The notes beneath the pieces are model-generated. The model did no database searches and was not told where the DNA came from. It saw nothing but the letters and a program-made list of their open reading frames with translations. The position numbers and the translations under genes are program-made. This document shows, piece by piece, positions 22,238 through 30,959 of a stretch of DNA of 31,901 nucleotides. Numbering within the stretch: the first letter of the stretch is position 1; the number at the start of each line of letters is the position of its first letter. Origin of the DNA: a virus; IMG/VR virus record IMGVR_UViG_3300017917_000809, positions 1-31,901 of that record; one strand, written 5' to 3'.

Positions 22238-22902
22238 TTATTATTTCCTTTTAATTTACAATTATTGTTGTGCCATCTTTTCAAATTACCGCCAGTAGTA
22301 GATATGCCACAATGTTTACATGAATATGTTTTAAGTTTTTTACCTTTATTAAGTGCTACACGACCTTTTAATGCCTTAGAAACTAAGGGGTTCTCCTTGC
22401 CTTTTTTAGCCTTTGAAATATTTTCGCTATGCTCTTTTGTTCGTATTTTGCCAGTAAGCGCGTTTGAGATATTAGCACTGTGCTTTTCTGTATGTTTTCG
22501 CCCGGACATTATTTTAGAATGCTCCGGTCGCTTTTTTCCTTTTAGTGCTTTACTAACATGCGGTTGCGGTATTCCTTTCAATGGACTGGGAATACCTTTA
22601 TTTTGACCCCCCAATAAACCATTTTCTGGAACTTCATTCGCCCATACTTTTTTACCATTAATCGTATGTGTAACAATTTCAAAAAAATCACTAAAAAACT
22701 CAGCAAATTCAACTAGGGTATTCTCATCCTCAAATAATTCACACCACACTGTAGAAATATCATTTCCATGAATTTTTCTATGCGATGACCAATATGATCC
22801 AGATCCCTTATATTTCAAGGGATCACTCACAGTTTTACCAAAATACATTAACCCAGTTTGATTATGTTTTTTAATATATAACCATGTGCCACCTGAGGAC
22901 AT
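22234..22902 (-). CDS. Free-standing homing endonuclease, GIY-YIG-like with NUMOD3 repeats
   Basis: 222 aa. The N-terminal module (TWLYIKKHNQTGLMYFGKT, then KYKGSGSYWSSHRK, residues 6-43) is the divergent GIY-YIG type found in phage homing enzymes. Residues about 117-180 hold NUMOD3-like repeats (KALKGKKRPEHSKIMSGRKH, then TEKHSANISNALTGK, TKEHSENISKAKKGK) that wrap DNA. The end has a C2HC-like finger (C195, C198, H211, C215). It probably cuts an allele lacking the insertion near uvsX. GGAG lies before the ATG, just after the stop of the preceding gene. Confidence 0.85.
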   Translation of the reverse strand: MSSGGTWLYIKKHNQTGLMYFGKTVSDPLKYKGSGSYWSSHRKIHGNDISTVWCELFEDENTLVEFAEFFSDFFEIVTHTINGKKVWANEVPENGLLGGQNKGIPSPLKGIPQPHVSKALKGKKRPEHSKIMSGRKHTEKHSANISNALTGKIRTKEHSENISKAKKGKENPLVSKALKGRVALNKGKKLKTYSCKHCGISTTGGNLKRWHNNNCKLKGNNK

Positions 22903-22912
22903 TGATTCTCCA

Positions 22913-23149
22913 TTATTTTGTTACACCATTAGTATACAGTTTATCAGCAAATGATAATTTGTCAAGGTACTCTGGACATGTATCGGCAATACGTTCTAAT
23001 TCATAGTCACTAGGAAAATGTCGTAGAACTCCTCTTGCTCTGTCACGTACAATGCTAGGCACCCGTGGTGTACGACCCGGGTCACATAATTCTTCCAGTA
23101 ATTTTTTTCCTTGCTTAATGGCTCTAAACCTCTCATCGGGCAGTGTCAT
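22913..23149 (-). CDS. BPSL0761-like small conserved protein
   Basis: 78 aa. MTLPDERFRAIKQGKKLLEE, then DPGRTPRVPSIVRDRARGVL and LRHFPSDYELERIA match the pattern I remember as the BPSL0761 family, small proteins common in beta- and gammaproteobacteria and their phages. Function is unknown. AAGGAG lies nine bases before the ATG. The residues suggest an all-helical protein. This family supports a proteobacterial host. Confidence 0.7.
   Translation of the reverse strand: MTLPDERFRAIKQGKKLLEELCDPGRTPRVPSIVRDRARGVLRHFPSDYELERIADTCPEYLDKLSFADKLYTNGVTK
22938..22965 (-). promoter_or_regulatory. Possible early promoter for the homing endonuclease and uvsX
   Basis: TTGACA (22960-22965), 16-bp spacer, TAAACT (22938-22943) on the minus strand, within the end of the preceding gene. 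The transcript would start about 29 bases before the endonuclease ATG. TAAACT is also the -10 of the gp32 early promoter. Being inside a coding region lowers confidence. Confidence 0.4.
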
Positions 23150-23344
23150 TTGTAGTACTCCTTAAAAGTTTCACTTTTGCTTTTTATTCGGCGCCTAATA
23201 TACAACTATTCTTGATTTATCTTTGGGCGGTCTTATTTCTCCCCTACATTTAGAAAAGGCTCTTTTTCCTGAACCTTTTCCAATGTAGTAAGGTGAATAA
23301 TCTGACCTAAGATAGGCATAGATATAAAACACGACATTTACCAA
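23150..23344. other. 195-bp spacer after gp32 with an imperfect long hairpin
   Basis: No credible gene. It contains an inverted repeat at 23244-23288: CTACATT pairs with AATGTAG, and AAAAGG with CCTTTT across a small bulge. It is not followed by a T-run, so it is not a simple terminator. A short AAAAGT-TTC-ACTTTT hairpin lies close to the next gene's ribosome binding site, and the imperfect late-like octamer GATAAATC is on the minus strand. It may be an RNA leader, a processing site or a replication-related site. Confidence 0.35.
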
Positions 23345-24346
23345 TCAAGACTTATTTTGGCGTGCTCTAATCATTGCCAAAATATCTTGTGCTTTATCAC
23401 TTGACGGAGCACTTGGTACCTTTACAGGCTCAGTAGTAGTTGCTGGTTGTTCCTCATCCCAAGGGGCATTTAAACTGTCCGCTACGGGTGCAGTTGCGGG
23501 TGCGCTATTTCCAGTAGACGCAGTTTGTTTATCCGCGGTAGCACCTGCAGGCATGTCAACGCCAAAAGGGCGATAGTACGCACCCCAGCGTTCGGGATCG
23601 TATGCTTGACCATCAACACTTGCTTCAAACATTTCTTTGATAACACGCAACTCAGCCTCGTTAGGCTTCTTGGGCAAGAAATCACGTAGGTTAAACAATC
23701 CGTGACTTTCAATAGCGGCTTGCTCACTTTCAGTTAGTGCTGATTCTTTACGTGCCCAGTTACTGGTACTGTAATCGGCATAACCACCTTTACTAGTTTT
23801 CTTAACGTTGAAGTCAAGACCACGTAGATAATCAGTAGGCAGTTCTTCCATTTCAGGATCCATCAAACTAGATTTGATAATCGTGAAAATTTGTGGACTA
23901 ATAACAAACCTACGAATAGGATTAGCAGGAGCTTTATCGTCGCCGATTGGATTCTGACGAACAAAACCTTGGAACAAATAACTACGCTTCTTCCAGTACT
24001 TATTTGCCATTTCTTTCAGTGATTCATCTTTGTACCAAGGACGAACTTCTACCAAAATAGGACAACTGTCACCATACATTTCCATACAGGGAACTTGTAC
24101 AACAGTTTGTTTGATATTCGGGTCACCCTTTACTCCATTAAATGGGAGTTTGATGATTTGACGTTCTACCCAAAAGAATTCATTTTTACTATCGCCATCA
24201 GGAAGAAAACGAATAGTAGCAGTAGTACCTTCGTCCATGTTCCAATGAGGATAAATTGAATTATCAGATTGGGTTCCAGAACCCTTGTTGTTTGATTTGT
24301 TTTCTTGTGCTGCGAGGCGAGCACGGATGTCTGCTAAACTTGCCAT
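23345..24346 (-). CDS. 32: Single-stranded DNA binding protein, gp32 type
   Basis: 333 aa (T4 gp32 is 301). It starts MASLADIRARLAAQ, a basic helical N-terminus as used for cooperative binding. The DNA-binding core has IYPHWNMDEGTTATIRFLPD, FFWVERQIIKLPFNG and PCMEMYGDSCPI, with Cys87 and Cys95 in the region of the T4 zinc ribbon. LFQGFVRQNP and NPIRRFVISPQIF are further typical gp32 blocks. The C-terminal part is a Thr/Ala/Pro-rich linker with an acidic patch (APWDEEQ) and ends DILAMIRARQNKS, for protein contacts. The ATG has AAGGAA. Both an early-type and a late-type promoter lie upstream, with leaders of about 70 and 105 bases. Confidence 0.93.
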   Translation of the reverse strand: MASLADIRARLAAQENKSNNKGSGTQSDNSIYPHWNMDEGTTATIRFLPDGDSKNEFFWVERQIIKLPFNGVKGDPNIKQTVVQVPCMEMYGDSCPILVEVRPWYKDESLKEMANKYWKKRSYLFQGFVRQNPIGDDKAPANPIRRFVISPQIFTIIKSSLMDPEMEELPTDYLRGLDFNVKKTSKGGYADYSTSNWARKESALTESEQAAIESHGLFNLRDFLPKKPNEAELRVIKEMFEASVDGQAYDPERWGAYYRPFGVDMPAGATADKQTASTGNSAPATAPVADSLNAPWDEEQPATTTEPVKVPSAPSSDKAQDILAMIRARQNKS

Positions 24347-24424
24347 AATAATATTTCCTTATAAAATTGAGATGGTCTCTGTTTTAATTGTCGCCACTAC
24401 CCATTAGTGACTAACACACGTGAT

Positions 24425-24453
24425 AGTTTAGCAATTCTATCAGCATGTGTCAA
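24425..24453 (-). promoter_or_regulatory. Early-type promoter of gp32
   Basis: TTGACA (24448-24453), 17-bp spacer, TAAACT (24425-24430) on the minus strand. It lies next to the late-type octamer at 24457-24464. The predicted leader of about 70 bases is long for this genome. Confidence 0.6.
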
Positions 24454-24456
24454 TAG

Positions 24457-24464
24457 TATTTATG
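24457..24464 (-). promoter_or_regulatory. Late-type promoter CATAAATA of gp32
   Basis: CATAAATA on the minus strand, 110 bases before the gp32 ATG. With the early promoter beside it, gp32 could be made throughout infection, as in T4. Confidence 0.55.
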
Positions 24465-24488
24465 CCGTTTGGTGAAATTTGTATTTTT

Positions 24489-26027
24489 TTATTTAGAATA
24501 CATAACCGTTTCAACTAAACGATCAAGTATCTTTTCGTAGGCTTTGGCTAAACCTTCTTTAAATTCTATATCCTGCTGTTCCCAATCAACTGGTTGTTTA
24601 AATAATTTTTCTTTTACCGCTGTATAGTATTTTTTGTAAATTTCTTGGGGTATTACACCATCATGGTCTTCAGCGTAATCTAATAAAAAATCAATATATA
24701 CTTCTAATAAGTATGCTATCTGTTTATCTCCATATGTTGGACTTTTTCTTTTTAAATCATTACTATAATAATTTTTGAATCCTTTTAGAATTGTAGGTAA
24801 ATATTCTACTACCCATTGTTTAACCATAGGTCTATCACTATAATCAAATGCAGGTTGAATAAAAGCGTATGAATTTTTAGCCTCTGCAACCTTAGACTTA
24901 CCTAAATATTCGTATCCTTTTTTTGTCATTTCTCTATCTAATTCTGCTTGTTGTCCTAACTCTTGTGCATAAGATGCAACTGAACCACCTGCTCTACGAA
25001 GCCAATCTTTATATTCCTTTTCTGCTTCAGGGCTTACTTTAGAATCATCTGTACCAAATAATCCAGGTTGCTCGTCACCTACTTTAGCTGTTTTAACAGG
25101 CTCACTAGTTGTTTCTGGTTTTGCCTGTCCTGCCTTTGCTGCAACTCTATTGTATAAATCAACAAAATCAGCAGTAACCTTATCCTCTAATTCTTTATAC
25201 TTAGCTACTATTTCACCACGTAATGTTGCCAATTCTTTATTGGCATTTGCGGTATCTGTTTCAATTTTATTTTTATATGCTGTAACAATGTCAGAATACT
25301 TTTTCATTTCTTCTGCTGAGGTTTTGGCTGCTTGTTCTGATTCTGCACCTTTTTTAGCAATATATTTTTTAAATCTTTCCTCTTTAGAATCTAATGACTG
25401 TTTTGTTTTTTCTAGCTCGCCCATTACCGTATCAAACATATTATCATTTACAGTGTTTTGTCCAGATAAGTTAGATAATGCTGCTTGTATTTTTTCTAAT
25501 TCTTTGTTATCAAAACTAGGGCTATCCCTTAATTGCTTAACTTGATTAGCTAATTCACTAAATTTAGTATTATCCATACCAGGTTTAGTTTTTAGTTGGG
25601 ATAACTCAGCTTCTAATTTTTGTAAATCATCAGCAGCAACTTTAGCAATTTGTTGTGTGATTTCGCCAGCTGGTTTCAATTTAGCACTTAATTGTTTTAG
25701 TCTTTCTACCTCAGCATCAGTTTGTGCTGCCTGTCTTTCATGGTCTTCTAATTCACGACCTAAATTAACTAAAGCACTTTTTAATTTTTCGTTCTCTGAC
25801 CTTTGTGAGTCAATTTGTTTTTTCTGAAAAGTTATTTGATTACTTTGTGCGTTATCAAGTTTTTCTTGGTCATCCGTCTGTGATGCCAAATACATTAATA
25901 ATGCCTGTTGGTCATCATAACCCGGAAATTGTTTTTGAGCTTTATATAAAACATCTTTTGATAAAGGTACATAACCTTTACCTGAAGGTTTTTTATCATT
26001 GGCTTCTAAAAATTGAGTTGATAACAT
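24489..26027 (-). CDS. Long coiled-coil protein, probable virion or scaffold component
   Basis: 512 aa. Residues about 55-300 are rich in Glu, Lys, Gln and Leu with heptad spacing (IDSQRSENEKLKSALVNLGR, LQKLEAELSQLKTK), a long coiled coil without Cys. Then comes a flexible acidic linker (about 305-340), followed by a globular helical end with YSDRPMVKQWVVEYLPTILK and DFLLDYAEDHDGVIPQE. FLEA near the start and VAEA before the C-terminal domain are the loosest of the protease-like sites in the window. Position between terminase and gp32 and the fold suggest a head scaffold or internal protein. It is not recognised as a named family, and an unrelated role is possible. Confidence 0.55.
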   Translation of the reverse strand: MLSTQFLEANDKKPSGKGYVPLSKDVLYKAQKQFPGYDDQQALLMYLASQTDDQEKLDNAQSNQITFQKKQIDSQRSENEKLKSALVNLGRELEDHERQAAQTDAEVERLKQLSAKLKPAGEITQQIAKVAADDLQKLEAELSQLKTKPGMDNTKFSELANQVKQLRDSPSFDNKELEKIQAALSNLSGQNTVNDNMFDTVMGELEKTKQSLDSKEERFKKYIAKKGAESEQAAKTSAEEMKKYSDIVTAYKNKIETDTANANKELATLRGEIVAKYKELEDKVTADFVDLYNRVAAKAGQAKPETTSEPVKTAKVGDEQPGLFGTDDSKVSPEAEKEYKDWLRRAGGSVASYAQELGQQAELDREMTKKGYEYLGKSKVAEAKNSYAFIQPAFDYSDRPMVKQWVVEYLPTILKGFKNYYSNDLKRKSPTYGDKQIAYLLEVYIDFLLDYAEDHDGVIPQEIYKKYYTAVKEKLFKQPVDWEQQDIEFKEGLAKAYEKILDRLVETVMYSK

Positions 26028-26028
26028 T

Positions 26029-28221
26029 TTATTTTTTAATTAGTCTTAGTATCGCTTCTAAATCTTCTTGACCTTCTTTTACCTGATGGTGTGATACCTT
26101 TTTGTCAGTATCTTGTTTTGCCTTATTAGCTTTGTCTACATTCTTTTGTAAAATCTTCGCAAAGTCTTTCTTGGCTTTGTCCGCTTTGATTGGAGTAGCC
26201 TTACTACCCTTAGCGTGTGGATCACCGGAACTTTCACCACCTCTATCACTTGATGGTTGTGATTTATCCATTTCGGCAACTACCGCTTGATCAACTTGAT
26301 TAATAAAGTTTTCATTAGCACCAACTAACTTACCACGTAGGTTCTTTTCATTTTTACCTACTGGTTCTGTTGGGCCTAATTGTCCTACACGCTTTTGGTT
26401 GGCATCAAGGTCTTCCGCCACACCTTGCTGACTTTGCTGTTCACGCTTCTGTAATTCTTTACGAATTAATGCTTTGAATCTTGCTTCATTGCGGTGTAAG
26501 ATACCTGGTCTCAACAGCATTTTCAAATGGTCAGTATCATATTTGCTATAATCTGCACCTTGAGTGGGCAGTTGTTTCACTCCTGCTTCCGCCATATCTT
26601 CTTCATCTAACTTGTCGTACTTGGCACGAATCTTTGCCATTTTTTCTTTACTAGCATGTTCGCGACCTGCTTTGCGTAGTGCATCCATACCTTCTTTGCC
26701 ATACTTCTTATTACCAAGGTATGCCTGTAGGCCACTTTCTTCTACTTCTTCTTGATCGGACATTTTATCTTGTATGGCACTACCAACTTGTGCACCAGTC
26801 ATTGCTCCTTGAGGCGATTTTGTTAACGCTGCTCCGGCTACTCCACCTAATGCTGCACCTGCAAGACCTTCATCCATATCATCTAATTGTAATAACCCTT
26901 CATTTGGTTCTTCTTCTAGTCTACCAATGTCTTGCAAACGCTTAGTTAAAGCTCTAAGACCTTCTGGGCCACTTATGCTACGCTCTTTTTCTTTTTCTAA
27001 ATCTTGGGTACTAACTTTCCAATCTGGCTTACCGGATTGTTTACGTTGTGCAGCTGGAGTTTGTATTTTTAAATGTGCCTTTTCTGCGTCGTCCATTTCT
27101 GTTACCTCTATTTCTGGAATAGATTTTAAATCTGTTGCCTCATCTAAATCAAATGAATCTAAGTTTTCTTTTTCTGTTTTCTCGTTATGAGCTAATGTTT
27201 CAGCACCTGGTGCTTCTGTAAGACTATCTGCCCATTCTGCTAATTCACTAACTTCAGACATTTCACTGATTTGTTTGTGTAATCGACTTAATATAGGCAT
27301 TACACTTTCAATTCTTGGATCTAGTGTTTCTTGTACAAACAACTCATTAAGGTTTGATTCCTCACCCTCTGTTTCCATTAATGCTGGTGTATAACTTTCA
27401 AAATAAGCATTATAACCACGATGACCAGTCATCTTGCTTAATGTTTCACGTAACTTTTGATAATGGTTAATACCTTCATTAACAAGTTTCTGTGCTGACT
27501 CATTAAACTGTCCATTGCGTGTGGCACGAACAAATCCAGCCATTTTACTATATTCTTCAACTAAACTATTAATATGCTGTCCGCGTTCATCGTATGGCGT
27601 TCCACCTTCAGCAATATGTCTAGCATAAACACGGGCAAGACCAGGCTTTGTAGTAGGAACTAAGAAACGCTCGCCGTTCATATTTTCAACAAAGATTCTA
27701 GCGATATTACGATAACGCTGCTCACCTTCTTCGATTTGGCGAGTGTGTTGAATAATCATTTTTACAGTAGGAATATTGTCACTGTAACTAGCTTTCTTAC
27801 CCATTGGGTAATAGCCTTCACTGAGGTTTTCTTCTTTCTTTTTCATATGATCCCTTTTTGCCATGTCGTACTTTAAATTGTCAACATTTTTAATTTCAAA
27901 ACTTAATTGATGGTTTTTACTGAAATGCTTTAATTGATTTAATAATTGATACCAACTAACATCATCATTACCATGACTATGTTCTTTTTCGCTATTTGCG
28001 ACTTCATCACCAAAATAAATTACAAGTTTGTGTAATCCATCAATACTGACAGTGACAGTGCCATATTCTACACCATCTTTTTCAAACTTAAACTGGAATA
28101 CTTCTGCTTCTTCAGGGATAGGTATTTCTTTTCCTGAAGTATCAAGCATTGTAGGGTGATACCCTTTACTTCGTAAAAGGTCAAATAATGAACGATTTAA
28201 ACTTTCTTGATTTTTAGCCAT
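26029..28221 (-). CDS. 730-aa modular protein with a glycine zipper
   Basis: Not recognised as a named protein, but several modules are familiar from aquatic phages. Residues 135-220 (GYYPMGKKASYSDNIP, RYRNIARIFVENMNGERFLV, RHIAEGGTPYDERGQHI) look well conserved. The middle is acidic linker. Residues 452-484 (GLAGAALGGVAGAALTKSPQ, then GAMTGAQVGSAIQ) form a glycine zipper able to insert into or span a membrane. Residues 495-540 (LQAYLGNKKYGKEGMDALRK) and 550-595 (DYSKYDTDHLKMLLRPGILH) are shuffled modules. The end is Lys-rich. It may be an internal virion or DNA-ejection protein. GATAAATA lies four bases before the ATG, with no Shine-Dalgarno sequence. Confidence 0.6.
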   Translation of the reverse strand: MAKNQESLNRSLFDLLRSKGYHPTMLDTSGKEIPIPEEAEVFQFKFEKDGVEYGTVTVSIDGLHKLVIYFGDEVANSEKEHSHGNDDVSWYQLLNQLKHFSKNHQLSFEIKNVDNLKYDMAKRDHMKKKEENLSEGYYPMGKKASYSDNIPTVKMIIQHTRQIEEGEQRYRNIARIFVENMNGERFLVPTTKPGLARVYARHIAEGGTPYDERGQHINSLVEEYSKMAGFVRATRNGQFNESAQKLVNEGINHYQKLRETLSKMTGHRGYNAYFESYTPALMETEGEESNLNELFVQETLDPRIESVMPILSRLHKQISEMSEVSELAEWADSLTEAPGAETLAHNEKTEKENLDSFDLDEATDLKSIPEIEVTEMDDAEKAHLKIQTPAAQRKQSGKPDWKVSTQDLEKEKERSISGPEGLRALTKRLQDIGRLEEEPNEGLLQLDDMDEGLAGAALGGVAGAALTKSPQGAMTGAQVGSAIQDKMSDQEEVEESGLQAYLGNKKYGKEGMDALRKAGREHASKEKMAKIRAKYDKLDEEDMAEAGVKQLPTQGADYSKYDTDHLKMLLRPGILHRNEARFKALIRKELQKREQQSQQGVAEDLDANQKRVGQLGPTEPVGKNEKNLRGKLVGANENFINQVDQAVVAEMDKSQPSSDRGGESSGDPHAKGSKATPIKADKAKKDFAKILQKNVDKANKAKQDTDKKVSHHQVKEGQEDLEAILRLIKK

Positions 28222-28225
28222 ATTG

Positions 28226-28233
28226 TATTTATC
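28226..28233 (-). promoter_or_regulatory. Late-type promoter GATAAATA before the 730-aa gene
   Basis: GATAAATA on the minus strand, followed by CAAT and the ATG at 28221. The expected start would fall on the start codon, so the transcript may be leaderless. Confidence 0.5.
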
Positions 28234-28240
28234 TAGATTT

Positions 28241-29788
28241 TCAACTTATAACGGCATAGAAGGGCAGTGGAGCTACCATTTCATCATGGTCACGTATGTA
28301 ATTATCTACTTCAAAGTGATAGTCACCTATTTCTTGAATTATACGTATTGTCAACAAACTGGCCATTACTAAATCGTCAGTTTCTCCAATTTTAGCAGCA
28401 TAACTGCCACCGTGAGCAACAAAAGCCTTTAATTCACTAACTAATGCCTTGCTATTTACAGTTAATTTCTTGTTTTCAATCAGTGTTTTAAACTTAGCAC
28501 ATGCAGCTAGTTTTGACTTAGGACCAGTATTAAAACCTTTACGCTTTTTTCCAGGTTCGCTTATAAATATACCTGAAATATTACTTTCACCATATTCATT
28601 TAATGAAATAAGTGCTGCTTCCCCAATACTATTATTTTCTATACTATAGTAAAGATTATCAGGTTCGTTGGTACATTCAACAATATATTTGTTGATTTGA
28701 CTAATAAGTTTAATTTGACTTGGAATATCAGTTTTATTATGTTTCCATTCACCTACCTGAGTCATAGTGTTTGCTTCATATATTTGTATAGCAGCAGGAT
28801 CACCACCTGTTCCAATACTAGGATCTAGTGCTACTGTATAAATATTACCCTTTTGCGGTGATTTATACCAGCGAATTTGACCCATACGATTAATAGGTTC
28901 AGTACCCTCTAAATCAACTAGTGTAGTAGGTGCTATTAATGTTTCATCAGCAATAATGAATTCACAACCAATTTCTCGTCTAAATCTATCTTCTCCTAGT
29001 TGTGCTTTCATCTGATCAGCCCAGGCTTCATCACGCCCTGGTTGTTCGTTCCAATGTGCCCTATATGCTTTGAATCCATTTATACCCAACTCAGTATCAT
29101 TTCCGTATTCGTCCTGAGTTTTATTAGCCATTTTCCAAATCAGTGCAAATTGATCCTCATCACTGTTTGGGGTACTTGTAATAATTGCTTTACCACCTGT
29201 TGCTAGTGTTGGTGTAATAGATGTCCAGAATTCTTGTGCTATTGTGGGTCTAACGAATGCGAATTCGTCCAAGTATAGTAATGAGATAGACATACCACGA
29301 CCTGTGTTTTCAGTTGTTGTAGCACTTACGATACGAGATCCGTTCTCAAAGTCTAACGAACCTTTATTGTATGTTGTTACACCTGCTTTAATATGATCAG
29401 GGCAGTTTTCATATGCATATCGTATGCGTTGCATAATTTCCTGTGCGCCTGTATACTTATGTGCTGCAATAAGAATTGTGCTATCGGGATTAAACATAGC
29501 ATACCAAAGCAAGTATCCTGCTGCACTTGTAGACTTACCTGACTGACGAGGCATTAAACTGATACTATAACGATAATTGTGATATGTTTCTATTAAACGT
29601 TTCTGATAGGGATATGGATGATATACCAAACTACCTTTTGTAGGATGTTGTATATAGAAAAAGTTATCCATGAAATATAGATAACCTGTGTCAGGGTCAC
29701 AGCACTTTATAAAATCTTGCAGGTCTTTATCAGTTTTAAAAACTGTTTTCTTATACGGTGTTTTGACTAAGGCAGGAGTTCCACTCAT
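28241..29788 (-). CDS. terL: Terminase large subunit, gp17 type
   Basis: 515 aa. The ATPase half has Walker [10 protein letters not shown] (79-87), Walker B SLLYLDEF (169-176) and the coupling motif TSTP ([13 protein letters not shown]). The RNase-H-like nuclease half has [19 protein letters not shown] with the first catalytic Asp, [14 protein letters not shown] and the late [10 protein letters not shown] with the third acidic residues. It pumps DNA into proheads and cuts it at the end of packaging. The ATG lies in an ATGA overlap with the glycosyltransferase. No small terminase (gp16) is visible next to it. Confidence 0.95.
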   Translation of the reverse strand: MSGTPALVKTPYKKTVFKTDKDLQDFIKCCDPDTGYLYFMDNFFYIQHPTKGSLVYHPYPYQKRLIETYHNYRYSISLMPRQSGKSTSAAGYLLWYAMFNPDSTILIAAHKYTGAQEIMQRIRYAYENCPDHIKAGVTTYNKGSLDFENGSRIVSATTTENTGRGMSISLLYLDEFAFVRPTIAQEFWTSITPTLATGGKAIITSTPNSDEDQFALIWKMANKTQDEYGNDTELGINGFKAYRAHWNEQPGRDEAWADQMKAQLGEDRFRREIGCEFIIADETLIAPTTLVDLEGTEPINRMGQIRWYKSPQKGNIYTVALDPSIGTGGDPAAIQIYEANTMTQVGEWKHNKTDIPSQIKLISQINKYIVECTNEPDNLYYSIENNSIGEAALISLNEYGESNISGIFISEPGKKRKGFNTGPKSKLAACAKFKTLIENKKLTVNSKALVSELKAFVAHGGSYAAKIGETDDLVMASLLTIRIIQEIGDYHFEVDNYIRDHDEMVAPLPFYAVIS

Positions 29789-30924
29789 AATACATATTTA
29801 GCGGGTAGTTGTTTCATTAACCAATCTAAATTATTTCTATCATGTCTTTCATACCAACCTTTTCCCTGATATACGTCTAAAACATTCTGAAAATATTCTT
29901 CGTACATTGGAGCAACACGTTCTAATGTAAAGTTCTCTGCCCAGGTTCTACAGTTTTTAGGATCAATTCGGTTTATGTTTTCTGCTGCCCAAACAAACTG
30001 GTCAAAGGTTCTACATCTGTATCCGGTATAACCATGTATGTTGTTTTCTGTGAAACTGCCCCAATCGGTTGTGATAGTGGGTGTGCCGCTGAACAGCATT
30101 TCCATCTGCACTCCACCAAATGGTTCTACATACATGCTGGCCACAAAAGCACCTTTGGCATTGCTCATTAACTCTCGACGTTTTTGAACATCAGCATATC
30201 CTACAAACTCTACATGATCAGGGAATGTCATGTCATCAGGCTTTTGGCCTGCAATTACTAATTTTTGTTTTGCAGCTTCTGTGGCCTGTATGGCTATGTG
30301 TATGCCTTTGCCTTCGTATACACGACCCAAGAATAAGAAATAATCTTGTTTTTGGTCGTTGTATGTGAAATCCTCTGTGTCAAAGTAGTTTGGTATTACA
30401 GCATCATACCAATCTTGCTTACAACTTCCCACAGCAGGTAGCCCATAGTATGCGTGATAGATAGCATAACTTTCAAATATTTTCCATCGTGCCCAATGTC
30501 CACCTGCGTAGCCGATGCCTGGCTCGACTACAATCATGTCATTATGTGCGTCACAAACAGGTCTTACCCCACTACCCCAGAAGGGCAGTATGAAGTCGTG
30601 TTTTTGTTTTCTTTTACCTACTTCAACAATAGCATTCTTATAGAATGTTTGATAAGCATGGTCGCCTGTATCAAATTTGAAAAAGTTCTTACGCCAGTCA
30701 TAACTGCCATATGCTTTTTGTAAGTCACTATTGCCTATAACAGTAACATGTTCATCACACACTAAGTCACTATCTTCGTGACCATAATGTATGATTTCGT
30801 GTCCTCTTGCCTTCATCATTTTGCCAAACTTGACAACCTTTTGAGTGTAGGCACAAGCGTTATATTCTTTGCTAGTAACTGTGTGTGGTAGACCTAAGAT
30901 ATGAAACCTAAATTTATTGCTCAT
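29785..30924 (-). CDS. GT-B fold glycosyltransferase (GT4/family 1-like)
   Basis: 379 aa. The N-terminal domain starts [20 protein letters not shown] and [16 protein letters not shown], a GT-B opening. The C-terminal domain shows [29 protein letters not shown] and the [20 protein letters not shown] motif (E-x7-E of retaining glycosyltransferases), which binds the sugar nucleotide. It could modify phage DNA, a virion protein or the host surface; the neighbouring fibre gene makes a virion glycoprotein attractive, but this is inference. The start ATG has TCTAAATA five bases upstream and no Shine-Dalgarno sequence. It ends in an ATGA overlap with terminase. Confidence 0.85.
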   Translation of the reverse strand: MSNKFRFHILGLPHTVTSKEYNACAYTQKVVKFGKMMKARGHEIIHYGHEDSDLVCDEHVTVIGNSDLQKAYGSYDWRKNFFKFDTGDHAYQTFYKNAIVEVGKRKQKHDFILPFWGSGVRPVCDAHNDMIVVEPGIGYAGGHWARWKIFESYAIYHAYYGLPAVGSCKQDWYDAVIPNYFDTEDFTYNDQKQDYFLFLGRVYEGKGIHIAIQATEAAKQKLVIAGQKPDDMTFPDHVEFVGYADVQKRRELMSNAKGAFVASMYVEPFGGVQMEMLFSGTPTITTDWGSFTENNIHGYTGYRCRTFDQFVWAAENINRIDPKNCRTWAENFTLERVAPMYEEYFQNVLDVYQGKGWYERHDRNNLDWLMKQLPAKYVL

Positions 30925-30929
30925 ACTAT

Positions 30930-30937
30930 TATTTAGA
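30930..30937 (-). promoter_or_regulatory. Weak late-type promoter TCTAAATA before the glycosyltransferase
   Basis: TCTAAATA on the minus strand, five bases before the ATG at 30924. It differs from (G/C)ATAAATA at the first two bases. The predicted start is on the A of the ATG. Confidence 0.35.
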
Positions 30938-30959
30938 TAGCATTGCCTAAGCTAAAGAA

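Noticed and set aside
28344-28365. TTGACA followed by TATAAT inside the terminase gene
   Set aside because: The boxes are only 5 bp apart, far from the 17 bp needed for a promoter, and lie in coding sequence.
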